The notes under the pieces: generated by a model
Database searches by the model: none
Told to the model about the DNA's origin: nothing
What the model saw: only the letters and a program-made list of their open reading frames with translations
Shown here: positions 43,737 to 52,282 of the stretch, piece by piece
Numbering within the stretch: position 1 is the stretch's first letter
Layout of the letters: each line of letters opens with the position of its first letter
Program-made: the position numbers and the translations under genes
Assembly (NCBI RefSeq): GCF_005887095.1
Contig: NZ_PNCI01000027.1
Location: 110,745-174,744 of the forward strand
Direction of reading: 5' to 3'
Length of the DNA: 64,000 nt
From: Pseudoalteromonas rubra
GTDB taxonomy: Bacteria; Pseudomonadota; Gammaproteobacteria; Enterobacterales; Alteromonadaceae

Positions 43737-46313
43737 GTCAATTTTTTCGTACAAATCATCACTCAGTTCAGGCAAGCGCGCTAATTTCTCTAACTGCGCC
43801 CTCATCAGGCCCTGACGAGTCTCGTCAAAGCGTTTGAAAGACAACAAAGGTGTAATGATCCTGGCAGCATTTTGCGGGTTAACCTGGTTTAGCTCTGCGA
43901 TCAGATCGGCCAGCACCTCATAGCCCCGGCCATCTTCGCGATGGAAATGACGCGGATTAGTACGCGTGAAAGCACCGATGAGTGCACGTACCCGGTTTGG
44001 ATTGGCTTTGTCAAAACAAGGGTGGGTGTAAAGTGACAAAATGTTGTCTATACAGCGCTCATCGCGTCGGCTTGCTTGCAGCGCAAACCATTTGTCCATT
44101 ACCAACAGATCTGACTGCCATTGTTTGTCAAAATCATCTAACAACAACTGCGTCAGCACGTGCTGGGCATTCACTGCTGCCCTGATCGCCCCGAGTTTTA
44201 ATGTCATATTGTGGCTTTCACTTTGCGCCTGTATCCAGCCTTGGATCTGTGAGTCCGATACCTGGGCAAGATAAAACAGGCATTTGTTTTTCATTGTGCG
44301 AATTGCCACAGCCACAGCGTCGAGGCTGCCATCATCCTGAAGCTGAGAATAAGCTGCACACCAGGCTGGCTTAAGTTGTTCTGCTATTTGGTACTCTACG
44401 GTAGAAATAGCCTGATCCAGCTGCGCAACGGGAACTGGGGTGTACTCCGCACTGAGCGCATCGAAACCAGGTACAGTAAATAGTTCAGCTAAAATTGATA
44501 AATCACCGCTGAGATCGTCAAGTAACATGCTTAGTGCCTGCGTCAAACATTCGGGCAACTGATACTCAGAAAACGCCTGAGTTTTTACCAGTGTCTTAAT
44601 CTCAGCCTTGTATAGCTGCTGAATGGCTTCCCAACGTGCGTAATCACTGCTTGCAAACTTGGCAATGTGGAGCAATTGGTGCTGCTGATAGTCGTAACTC
44701 AATAAACAAGGTGCGGAGAATCCTTCAAGTAACACAATCACAGGCTCGCTTTCGAGTCCACAGAATACAAAGCTTTGTTGCTTCTCGGTCAGCTCCAGGA
44801 CTTTACCCTGCTTGGCAGTCGACTCAGGCACCTTAATTACCTGTCCTTGCTTATCAAGCAGCTCTATAGCAACCGGAATATGCAGTGGGGCTTCTACCGG
44901 GTCATTATCTGCATGGCTTTGCGCCAGATGGAGGGTAAACTCCCCTTGTTGATCGTCATAATTCGTGCGAGCGCTGACCTTTGGCGTACCAACCTGGTTA
45001 TACCAGAGTTTAAACTGGCTTAAATCTTTACCATTGGCATCACTCATGGCGGCTACAAAGTCATCACAAGTCACAGCCTGCCCATCGTGACGCTCAAAAT
45101 AGAGCTTCATACCCTTTTGGAAACCAGCCTCACCCAGGATGGTATGCATCATGCGGATCACTTCAGCGCCTTTGTTATACACAGTGACCGTATAGAAATT
45201 ATTCATTTCGATTACTTGTTGTGGCCTGATTGGGTGCGCCATAGGCCCTGCGTCTTCAGCAAACTGATGTGTACGGACCGTATTGACGGCATCTATGCGG
45301 TTCAGTGCGCGAGAGCCCAGGTCACTACTAAACTCCTGATCACGGAATACCGTGAGGCCCTCTTTAAGGCTCAACTGAAACCAATCGCGACAGGTCACGC
45401 GGTTGCCAGTCCAGTTGTGAAAATACTCATGTCCGACGATCGACTCTATGATATGGAAATCCCGATCCGTTGCTGTTTCCTGGTTTGCCAGTACACAGGC
45501 GCTGTTGAAAACATTCAGACCTTTGTTCTCCATCGCACCCATATTGAAAAAGTCGACCGCCACTATCATATAAATATCGAGGTCGTATTCCAGGTCAAAA
45601 CGTTGTTCGTCCCAGGCCATGGCCTTTTTCAGAGAGGTCATTGCATGAGGTGCTTTGCTCAGGTTTCCTTTATCAACAAACAGCTGTAAATCAACTTTAC
45701 GCCCCGTTCGTGTTTCAAATTGATCCGTCAGTACATCGAAATCCCCTGCCACCAAGGCAAAAAGATAAGAAGGCTTTTTAAAGGGATCTTCCCAGCAAAC
45801 ATAATGGCGACCGTCTGATAATTCACCACTGTCGACCTTGTTACCATTGGATAAAAGGTACGGCATTTGTTTAGGGCCGATTATCTTTACGTTATAGGTC
45901 GTCAGTACGTCTGGGCGATCCAGGAAGTAAGTTATCTTACGAAAACCTTCTGCCTCGCATTGCGTGCAATACGCGCCATCTGACAGGTACAGACCTTCAA
46001 GCGATGTATTTGCCCCAGGTGAAATGGTGTTAACTATTTCAATTTCAGCGCGCTCACCCAGCCCGAATAACTCCAGGCCCGTATCGTGTAACCTATAATT
46101 GGTATGCACCTGTCCATCGACATGCACTGAGTTCAGTGTCAATTCAACGCCATCTAGTATAACAGAGCTGGTGTCGCCCTGTGCTGTTAGTATAAACCGA
46201 GCGGTTACCTTAGTGTGTTGCGGGTCCAGTTCAAACGTTAGGGAGAGGTTTTCAACTACATGTGTGGGCGGCTGATAATCATGCAAATATTTGGCCTGAG
46301 GTTTTGAGGTCAT
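43722..46313 (-). CDS. pepN: Aminopeptidase N
   Basis: 863 residues from the ATG at 46313 (TAGGAA seven bases upstream; the frame is open another 27 codons but without start signals). M1 zinc metallopeptidase: the GAMENKGLNVF substrate-binding motif near residue 260 and HEYFHNWTGNRVTCRDWFQLSLKEGLT with the HEXXH-18-E zinc site near 295-320. It removes N-terminal residues from peptides in the cytoplasm. The length matches E. coli PepN (870). The DUF3458/ARM-like C-terminal domain is complete. Confidence 0.96.
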   Translation of the reverse strand: MTSKPQAKYLHDYQPPTHVVENLSLTFELDPQHTKVTARFILTAQGDTSSVILDGVELTLNSVHVDGQVHTNYRLHDTGLELFGLGERAEIEIVNTISPGANTSLEGLYLSDGAYCTQCEAEGFRKITYFLDRPDVLTTYNVKIIGPKQMPYLLSNGNKVDSGELSDGRHYVCWEDPFKKPSYLFALVAGDFDVLTDQFETRTGRKVDLQLFVDKGNLSKAPHAMTSLKKAMAWDEQRFDLEYDLDIYMIVAVDFFNMGAMENKGLNVFNSACVLANQETATDRDFHIIESIVGHEYFHNWTGNRVTCRDWFQLSLKEGLTVFRDQEFSSDLGSRALNRIDAVNTVRTHQFAEDAGPMAHPIRPQQVIEMNNFYTVTVYNKGAEVIRMMHTILGEAGFQKGMKLYFERHDGQAVTCDDFVAAMSDANGKDLSQFKLWYNQVGTPKVSARTNYDDQQGEFTLHLAQSHADNDPVEAPLHIPVAIELLDKQGQVIKVPESTAKQGKVLELTEKQQSFVFCGLESEPVIVLLEGFSAPCLLSYDYQQHQLLHIAKFASSDYARWEAIQQLYKAEIKTLVKTQAFSEYQLPECLTQALSMLLDDLSGDLSILAELFTVPGFDALSAEYTPVPVAQLDQAISTVEYQIAEQLKPAWCAAYSQLQDDGSLDAVAVAIRTMKNKCLFYLAQVSDSQIQGWIQAQSESHNMTLKLGAIRAAVNAQHVLTQLLLDDFDKQWQSDLLVMDKWFALQASRRDERCIDNILSLYTHPCFDKANPNRVRALIGAFTRTNPRHFHREDGRGYEVLADLIAELNQVNPQNAARIITPLLSFKRFDETRQGLMRAQLEKLARLPELSDDLYEKIDKALN

Positions 46314-46459
46314 GACAATTCCTATTATCAATTTACAGTTGCTGAAGTACGCATGACGCGACGAAGCAAAAAGTAAAAAATGAGTATAAATCAATATCTT
46401 TATTGTAGAACGGCCTGCGCTGAGGGCAAAGGGATTTATGAATTGAAGACGTGCAAAAA

Positions 46460-46480
46460 CGCCTCAAATTAAGTGAGGCG
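46460..46480 (-). terminator. Terminator of the second nhaC gene
   Basis: Perfect 7-bp stem CGCCTCA/TGAGGCG with a seven-base loop, followed by TTTTTG on the minus strand, 26 bases after the stop. Confidence 0.8.
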
Positions 46481-46506
46481 CTTTGTTTATTGTTATGTGT
46501 TAGCAA

Positions 46507-47982
46507 TTACGACGCGTTAGCTGTGGTCTCAGCCTGTTGCATTGCCTTTGGCTTGATTTTCAAAATCTTAATACCCAGATAGGCATAGACTATCGCCAGG
46601 AATGGGTTGATCAGGTTGAAAAACGCATAGACCGCATAATCCAGAGGGTTGATCAACAGTACACTTTGCATGTAAGCACCACAGGTATTCCACGGGATGA
46701 GTGGACTCGTAATCGTGCCACCATCTTCAAGCGTTCTTGAAAGATTGACACTGCGCAGCCCCCGCTGCTTGTATTCTTCTTTAAACATGCGACCCGGAAC
46801 TACGATTGCGATGTACTGATCGGCTGCTACCAGGTTAGTACCAAAACAAGTAGCGACGGTTGAAGCGATCAGTGAGCCTGTGCTTTTCGCAACCTTGAGA
46901 ATGCTCTTAACAAACAGCTCTAGTAACCCCGTTTTTTCCATGATTGCACCAAACATCAATGCAGTCATTACCAACCAGGTGGTCGTTAACATGCTGGACA
47001 TGCCGCCGCCACTGAGCAGATCATCCATTTTAGCATTGCCGGTTTCCAGGCTGAATCCGTCAAAGAAAGTAGCCCAAACCAGTTTAAAGTGACTAACCAA
47101 TACACCTTCATCCGGGTTGACCTGACTTGCTATCAAATCCCCCTGGAATAGTAATGCCCAGATTGCACCAATCACAGCACCGATAGAGATGGCAGGAAAG
47201 GCTGGCATTTTTTTAATTGCCAGTGCAAGCAGAATGATCAAGGGTACCAGGTTCACCAAACCAATATTAAAGTTTGTTTCCAGAATCGTCGCAATTTCGT
47301 CTATTTTGCCGGACTCGCTCGATACATCGGCATTGAATCCCATTACGATGAAGATAATCAGAGCGATGACAAAGCTTGGTACTGTGGTCCACAACATGTG
47401 CTGAATATGCTCGAACAGATCACTGCCGGCTACCGCAGGCGCCAAATTAGTTGTTTCTGAGAGCGGTGATAATTTGTCACCAAAATAAGCACCTGAGATC
47501 ACCGCACCGGCGGTAACAACCGGATCGAGCCCTAAGCCGTTGGCCACACCGAGTAATGCCACACCTATGGTTGCGGCCGTAGTCCAGGAGCTACCAATAC
47601 TCATAGCGACAATGCCACAGATCAAACAGCCAGCAGCATAAAACCAGGAAGGGTGAATTATTTGCAAACCATAGTAGATCAAGGTTGGTACTGTGCCAGA
47701 CAGTAACCAGGTGCCAATCAAAGCACCTACCATGAGTAGAATGAGAATGGCGCCTAACGAGATGGTGATCCCTTTGATCATTGCCTCTTCGAGTGTTTTC
47801 CAGGTAAAGCCATTCTTCAGCCCTATCAACGCGGCTGTAAAGGTAGCAAATAACAGGGCTATCTGGTTCGGCCCCGAAGAAGAGTTATCACCGTAAAGGT
47901 ATACCGCAGCGCCTAATAAGCTGACCAATACCACAATAGGAATAAAGGCATCCAGATAGGATGCTTGTTTTTGTTGTCTCAA
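46507..47982 (-). CDS. nhaC: Na+/H+ antiporter NhaC
   Basis: 491 residues with about twelve membrane segments. NhaC signatures are the SIGSSWTTAATIGVALLGVA segment and GAVISGAYFGDKLSPLSETTNLAPA near residue 160-190, and later SGGGMSSMLTTTWLVMTAL and SRTLEDGGTITSPLIPWNTCGAYM. It exchanges Na+ for H+ at the inner membrane. The start is TTG at 47982, supported by AAGGAG nine bases upstream; there is no in-frame ATG before the first membrane helix. It is closer to the canonical NhaC than the paralogue at 1.0 kb. Single-gene unit. Confidence 0.92.
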   Translation of the reverse strand: MRQQKQASYLDAFIPIVVLVSLLGAAVYLYGDNSSSGPNQIALLFATFTAALIGLKNGFTWKTLEEAMIKGITISLGAILILLMVGALIGTWLLSGTVPTLIYYGLQIIHPSWFYAAGCLICGIVAMSIGSSWTTAATIGVALLGVANGLGLDPVVTAGAVISGAYFGDKLSPLSETTNLAPAVAGSDLFEHIQHMLWTTVPSFVIALIIFIVMGFNADVSSESGKIDEIATILETNFNIGLVNLVPLIILLALAIKKMPAFPAISIGAVIGAIWALLFQGDLIASQVNPDEGVLVSHFKLVWATFFDGFSLETGNAKMDDLLSGGGMSSMLTTTWLVMTALMFGAIMEKTGLLELFVKSILKVAKSTGSLIASTVATCFGTNLVAADQYIAIVVPGRMFKEEYKQRGLRSVNLSRTLEDGGTITSPLIPWNTCGAYMQSVLLINPLDYAVYAFFNLINPFLAIVYAYLGIKILKIKPKAMQQAETTANAS

Positions 47983-48159
47983 ACCAGAATACTCCTTCGC
48001 ACTTAATGGAGTGCTTTATTATTATCTCTGTCGGGTCAGTTCAATGTTAAGCACAACACGTGAATCTGCGCCCAAGACAGCGCCAGGCATATTCCTGCCC
48101 GACTATTTTTAATATTGCAGCTGACAATAATAACAAATTTCCCACGCACTGGTAACGAA

Positions 48160-48182
48160 AAAAGGCGCTCAATGCGCCTTTT
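48160..48182 (-). terminator. Terminator of the prc operon
   Basis: Perfect 9-bp stem AAAAGGCGC/GCGCCTTTT with a five-base loop and further T on the minus strand, 41 bases after the prc stop. Confidence 0.88.
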
Positions 48183-48223
48183 CATAGTTTAGCCTTCTGC
48201 ACGTCTTACTTGCAGCCAGAGAC

Positions 48224-50260
48224 TCAGTCACCTGCCTCGTTTTTTGCCAGGCGACCATAGTTGATCATGTCCTGTGTGATCAGTGCTGCTTCTTCCAGGT
48301 AAGGATCCAGCTCAGCAATGATATCTGGTACATCATCCAAATCTTTTACAGGCTCTTGCCCTAAGCGTTTAAGACGCTCATTGGTCCGTTTTAACGCACG
48401 CTCATCACGCTCCTCACGCTCTTTTGTGCGCTCAGCTTCAACCAGAGAAATCGAGATGTCGTCTTTTTGGGCTTTATATCGCGCAATATCGTCGTAAACG
48501 TAAGCAAATTCAGGCTCTTTGGCTATCCGCAAACCATGACGCTCATTCAAATATTTAATGGTCGGATCCAAGTCATCCAACTGTTGATACTTGGCTCTGA
48601 CAATGCTGTCCCAAGGTAAAGCATTGTCTTCCTGGCTCTCGCCCCACTCTGCTGGCTCTACTGCAGAAGGCAATAAAATATCTGGAATTACGCCTTTGTT
48701 TTGCGTACTGCCACCATCGATACGATAGAACTTGGCAATAGTATAGGTAATGCTGCCTAGTGCGTTGTCGAACAGGTCATAGGTCTTTCTAAGGCCACGG
48801 TGTTGTTGAACCGTTCCTTTACCAAAAGTTTGTTCGCCAATGACCACAGCACGCCCATAATCCTGCATCGCCGCTGCAAATATCTCTGAAGCCGACGCAC
48901 TATAACGATCAACCAGCACAGTTAGTGGGCCGTTATAATAAGTCACCCCATCACTGTCTTTTTGCGCTTCGACACGGTTATATGCGGTATGTATCTGGAC
49001 TATCGGGCCTTTGTCTATAAATAAACCTGATAACTGAGTCGCTTCATATAAGGAACCACCGCCATTTTGTCTAAGGTCAACGATGATCCCATCAACATTT
49101 TGTTCTTTGAGCTTTTCAAGCTCTTTTTTCACATCTTTCGACAGATTGTTGTAGAAGCTTGGGATCTCAATCACGCCTATTTTGCTGGTGAGATCTGAAT
49201 ATTTTGCTTCGAAGATTTCCGATTTTGCGGCTCTGTCCTCAAGGCGTATTTTATCTCGGACGATTTCAACAACCTTAGGTGTCCCGTGCGTATCACTTCC
49301 CTTAAGGTACTGTAGTCTTACTTTGGTTCCTTTAGGACCTTTGATGAGATCAACGACATCATCAAGACGCCAGCCAATCACGTCGACAAATTCTTCCCCA
49401 TCTTGTGCAACGCCAACAATGCGGTCGTCAGGCTTTATCTTTTCCGTCTTGTCCGCTGGACCGCCAGGCACCAGGCTGCGGATGATGGTGTAATCTTCAT
49501 CGTAACCTAGTACTGCACCAATGCCTTCTAGTTCAAGCTCCATATCCATCTTAAACTGTTCGGCACGACGAGGTGACAAATAAGAAGTGTGAGCTTCGAT
49601 GCTACGTGCAAATGCATTCATTACAATTTGAAAAGCATCTTCATTATTGGTCTGTACCAGGCGCTTGATGGTGTTTTTGTAACGCTTGGTCAGGACTTCT
49701 TTGATGCCGGCCCAGTCTTTGCCTGTGAGTTTTAACCTCAGCGCATCAGACTTAACACGCTGACGCCAATACTCATCCAGCTCGGCCTGAGTCGTGGCAA
49801 ATTGCATGTCTTCTCTGTCAAACACAAATTCGTCTGGTTTATCAAACTTCATTTCTGTATCTAACAGAGAAATTGCATAGTTAAAGCGCTCATAGCGACG
49901 TTGCATACTGTCGTTGAACATAGCAAAAGCAAAATCGAGCTTGCCCTTTTTCAAAGCGTCGTCGAATTGCTTTTTATACCCTGCATATTTGTCAATGTCA
50001 GACTGCAGGAAAAGAGACTTATTATAATCGAGGTTTTCGATATAACGGTCAAATATCTGCTCAGACAACGCATCGTCTAACTTAAAGCGCTTATAGTGTT
50101 CACGAGTAAATTTACTGGTTACCCTTTTGGTTGCCGTCGCATGCTGGATTTCAGGTTCCAATATGGGAATATCTTTTTCCGTCACCGTCTGTGTTGCAGC
50201 TGAGCACACGCCAGATACAAACAGTGCGATTACACCAACTAAAGGTAACTTATTACTCAT
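48224..50260 (-). CDS. prc: Carboxy-terminal processing protease Prc (Tsp)
   Basis: 678 residues from the ATG at 50260 (GGAG six bases upstream). Signal peptide (VGVIALFVSGVCSA), N-terminal helical domain, PDZ domain (about 240-320, with YLSPRRAEQFKMDMELELEGIGAVLG before it), S41 catalytic core with VDRYSASASEIFAAAMQDYGRAVVIGEQTFGKGTVQ holding the Ser and Lys dyad, and a C-terminal DUF3340 helical domain. The periplasmic enzyme trims lipoprotein-associated and peptidoglycan hydrolase substrates and degrades tagged proteins. It is the last gene of msrC-94aa-proQ-prc, as in E. coli apart from the small gene. Confidence 0.97.
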   Translation of the reverse strand: MSNKLPLVGVIALFVSGVCSAATQTVTEKDIPILEPEIQHATATKRVTSKFTREHYKRFKLDDALSEQIFDRYIENLDYNKSLFLQSDIDKYAGYKKQFDDALKKGKLDFAFAMFNDSMQRRYERFNYAISLLDTEMKFDKPDEFVFDREDMQFATTQAELDEYWRQRVKSDALRLKLTGKDWAGIKEVLTKRYKNTIKRLVQTNNEDAFQIVMNAFARSIEAHTSYLSPRRAEQFKMDMELELEGIGAVLGYDEDYTIIRSLVPGGPADKTEKIKPDDRIVGVAQDGEEFVDVIGWRLDDVVDLIKGPKGTKVRLQYLKGSDTHGTPKVVEIVRDKIRLEDRAAKSEIFEAKYSDLTSKIGVIEIPSFYNNLSKDVKKELEKLKEQNVDGIIVDLRQNGGGSLYEATQLSGLFIDKGPIVQIHTAYNRVEAQKDSDGVTYYNGPLTVLVDRYSASASEIFAAAMQDYGRAVVIGEQTFGKGTVQQHRGLRKTYDLFDNALGSITYTIAKFYRIDGGSTQNKGVIPDILLPSAVEPAEWGESQEDNALPWDSIVRAKYQQLDDLDPTIKYLNERHGLRIAKEPEFAYVYDDIARYKAQKDDISISLVEAERTKEREERDERALKRTNERLKRLGQEPVKDLDDVPDIIAELDPYLEEAALITQDMINYGRLAKNEAGD

Positions 50261-50270
50261 ACACAACTCC

Positions 50271-50942
50271 TTAAAGAATAAACAGGCTTTCTGCTTTGGT
50301 TTTAACTTGCATTCCTGTCACTAACTCAACATGAACTTCATCTTTGTTGACTTCTGTGATGGTTGCATTAACCAGAGCCTGTCCTAACTTCACTTTAACC
50401 TTATTATTTACCTTGACCTCATTTGCTGGCAGAGGTTCAACTTTCCCTGAACTACGACGTTGCTGCTGCTCAGGCTTAGCATTAACTTTAGCGTTTTTAT
50501 TCCCGTGGCGGTGCTTGTTATCACCACGTGATTTGTAAGATTTTGTGTCACCATCGCGACGACGCTCACCACGGCCATCCTGTCTGGGACGTTGAGGCTT
50601 TTTACGTTTAGCCATTTTTGCACGTGATTCTTCCAACGCCTTTTGCGCGTGCTCTACGTGCTCTTGCTCAACTTTTTCAGCATCGTTTCCATCTAAATCA
50701 ACACGGAACTCATTGTTGATGACGGCTTCTAAATAACGCCAAGAAGAAGTGTACTTGCGTAATGCCTGACGAACCTGTGTCTTACTGACCTTGTCAGAGC
50801 CTTCGATTCTGGCAGCAATATCTTTAAATATGCCAACCTTCAGCGGTTTAATACCGTCTTTTTGTTTAAAACACTGAGGAAACTCGGCATATAAAAAGTC
50901 GAGAACCTCTTTGATATCTTTTAGCTTGTTTGTGGTTTCCAT
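50271..50942 (-). CDS. proQ: RNA chaperone ProQ
   Basis: 223 residues: an N-terminal FinO/ProQ domain (about 1-115; LDFLYAEFPQCFKQ, KPLKVGIFKDI, QVRQALRKYTSSWRYLEAV), a basic linker rich in Arg, Lys, Asp and Gly (about 120-175), and a C-terminal Tudor-like domain (KVKVKLGQALVNATITEVNKDEVHVEL). It binds structured small RNAs and mRNA 3' ends. The prc ribosome-binding site lies just beyond its stop, so the two are coupled. Confidence 0.96.
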   Translation of the reverse strand: METTNKLKDIKEVLDFLYAEFPQCFKQKDGIKPLKVGIFKDIAARIEGSDKVSKTQVRQALRKYTSSWRYLEAVINNEFRVDLDGNDAEKVEQEHVEHAQKALEESRAKMAKRKKPQRPRQDGRGERRRDGDTKSYKSRGDNKHRHGNKNAKVNAKPEQQQRRSSGKVEPLPANEVKVNNKVKVKLGQALVNATITEVNKDEVHVELVTGMQVKTKAESLFIL

Positions 50943-50950
50943 GTCTAAAC

Positions 50951-51235
50951 CTATAGTTCAATATTTTCATCAAGAGATGACTGAATGTAATGTGTAACCC
51001 AGTCGACGAGTTCATCATACTCGGCTTCGACAAGCGCCAGCTCGCCGCGCAGATGTTCCCATATTCCATTTATAATTAAATCGATTTTCTCACATTCCAG
51101 ATCATCGGGAAGCAGGTCCCAGGCTACGTGGATAAGCTCATTCAGCGTCTCAGCAACTCGCTCTTCTTCCCCTTCCCAGTCTCCCACATCAAAATTGGAA
51201 AACAGGTAGTCCTGAACGTTGAGTAATTCTTTCAT
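50951..51235 (-). CDS. Unknown acidic protein between msrC and proQ
   Basis: 94 residues, not recognised. Strongly acidic (EGEEERVAETLNELIHVAW, LVEAEYDELVDWVTHYIQSSLDENIEL), probably all-helical, no signal peptide or membrane segment. Its start directly abuts the msrC stop, and proQ follows after eight bases, so it is part of the operon. It could be a small partner protein of either neighbour; nothing in the sequence decides this. Confidence 0.7.
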   Translation of the reverse strand: MKELLNVQDYLFSNFDVGDWEGEEERVAETLNELIHVAWDLLPDDLECEKIDLIINGIWEHLRGELALVEAEYDELVDWVTHYIQSSLDENIEL

Positions 51236-51703
51236 TTACAATGTACCTTCAAAGCATTTTACCAGTGCTTCCAGGCCAAGTTTATCTTCATCGTCAAATC
51301 TAGCCAAACTCGGACTATCAATGTCCAATACAGCAAACAATTCACCGTTTCTCATAACGGGAATAACAATTTCAGAGTTTGACGCAGCATCACAGGCAAT
51401 ATGACCATCAAAGCTGTGTACGTCTTCGACGAGCTGAGTCGTTAACTCAGCGGCCGCAGTCCCACAAACGCCTTTACCTAACGGGATACGAATGCAGGCT
51501 GGGTTGCCCTGGAAAGGACCTAATACGAGCTCATCTTTACCATCTAACAGGTAAAAGCCTGCCCAGTTTATGTCTTCCATTGAGGTAAATAACAGGGCGC
51601 TGAGGTTTGCCATATTGGCGATGTAATTATGCTCATCACCAATCAGGGCCTGAGCTTGTAGGCTGAGAGTATCGTAGAACTTTTTCTTCTGCATTGCGGT
51701 CAT
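51236..51703 (-). CDS. msrC: Free methionine-(R)-sulfoxide reductase, GAF domain
   Basis: 155 residues forming a single GAF domain of the fRMsr (YebR) type. Conserved cysteines lie in GNPACIRIPLGKGVCGTAA and HIACDAASNSEIVIPV. The enzyme reduces free methionine-R-sulfoxide in the cytoplasm, probably with thioredoxin. Two in-frame ATGs (51703, 51694) are possible and neither has a clear ribosome-binding site. First gene of the msrC-94aa-proQ-prc operon. Confidence 0.9.
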   Translation of the reverse strand: MTAMQKKKFYDTLSLQAQALIGDEHNYIANMANLSALLFTSMEDINWAGFYLLDGKDELVLGPFQGNPACIRIPLGKGVCGTAAAELTTQLVEDVHSFDGHIACDAASNSEIVIPVMRNGELFAVLDIDSPSLARFDDEDKLGLEALVKCFEGTL

Positions 51704-51816
51704 TCAACAAATTTACATAAGAGGTAAAGGTACTCTTTCGTGCAGCTAAATGAAACCTTTTAGACAGAAAAACTATTAAATTAGTGTAAAACAACGCCGC
51801 ACTGTACAAAAAGCCA

Positions 51817-52197
51817 TCAGGCACTCTGAGTGTTACGCCGTAAACTGAACAAAAACAGCCCGCCTCCCAGCGCCGCCATCACTGCATTAATAATGAAAAC
51901 CATGCCAGAGCTTGCAACAAATATATAGCTAAACAAGGCACCTCCGAGCATGCCTGCAGTTAAAACCCCAGAATAACTCAACTTGTTATGGCGCAGAAGC
52001 ATTATATAAGCCGGCAAAACAAAGAATGCCATTGACAGGCCAACGATATGGGCATTGGCGACGGCCGTCATAAGTATTTGAAACAAAATCTTGCTCTGGC
52101 CACTTAGCAGCGCATAATACCCGCCGAGCACTATGCCAACGATAAGCGGTGATAACAACGAATATGCCACCGCTTTTGCCACTTGCCTTTTGATCAT
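51817..52197 (-). CDS. Small four-helix membrane protein
   Basis: 126 residues with four hydrophobic helices (about 10-30, 38-60, 73-92 and 95-115) and a basic N-terminus and C-terminus (SLRRNTQSA). No family recognised. The ATG at 52197 is preferred because AGG lies eight bases upstream; a GTG nine bases earlier is also in frame. It follows the giant antiporter subunit by about 85 bases on the same strand, so it might be read through from the Mrp operon. Confidence 0.6.
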   Translation of the reverse strand: MIKRQVAKAVAYSLLSPLIVGIVLGGYYALLSGQSKILFQILMTAVANAHIVGLSMAFFVLPAYIMLLRHNKLSYSGVLTAGMLGGALFSYIFVASSGMVFIINAVMAALGGGLFLFSLRRNTQSA

Positions 52198-52282
52198 CTC
52201 TTTCACCTTTATAACTTTGCACAGAGATATTCAGTGTTGACGCGAAACACAAGTATCACAAGTCAACTTTGGTCGTATAAGC

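Noticed and set aside
45087..45689. Plus-strand open frame of 200 codons opposite pepN
   Set aside because: Antisense shadow of the M1 peptidase domain, no independent signals.
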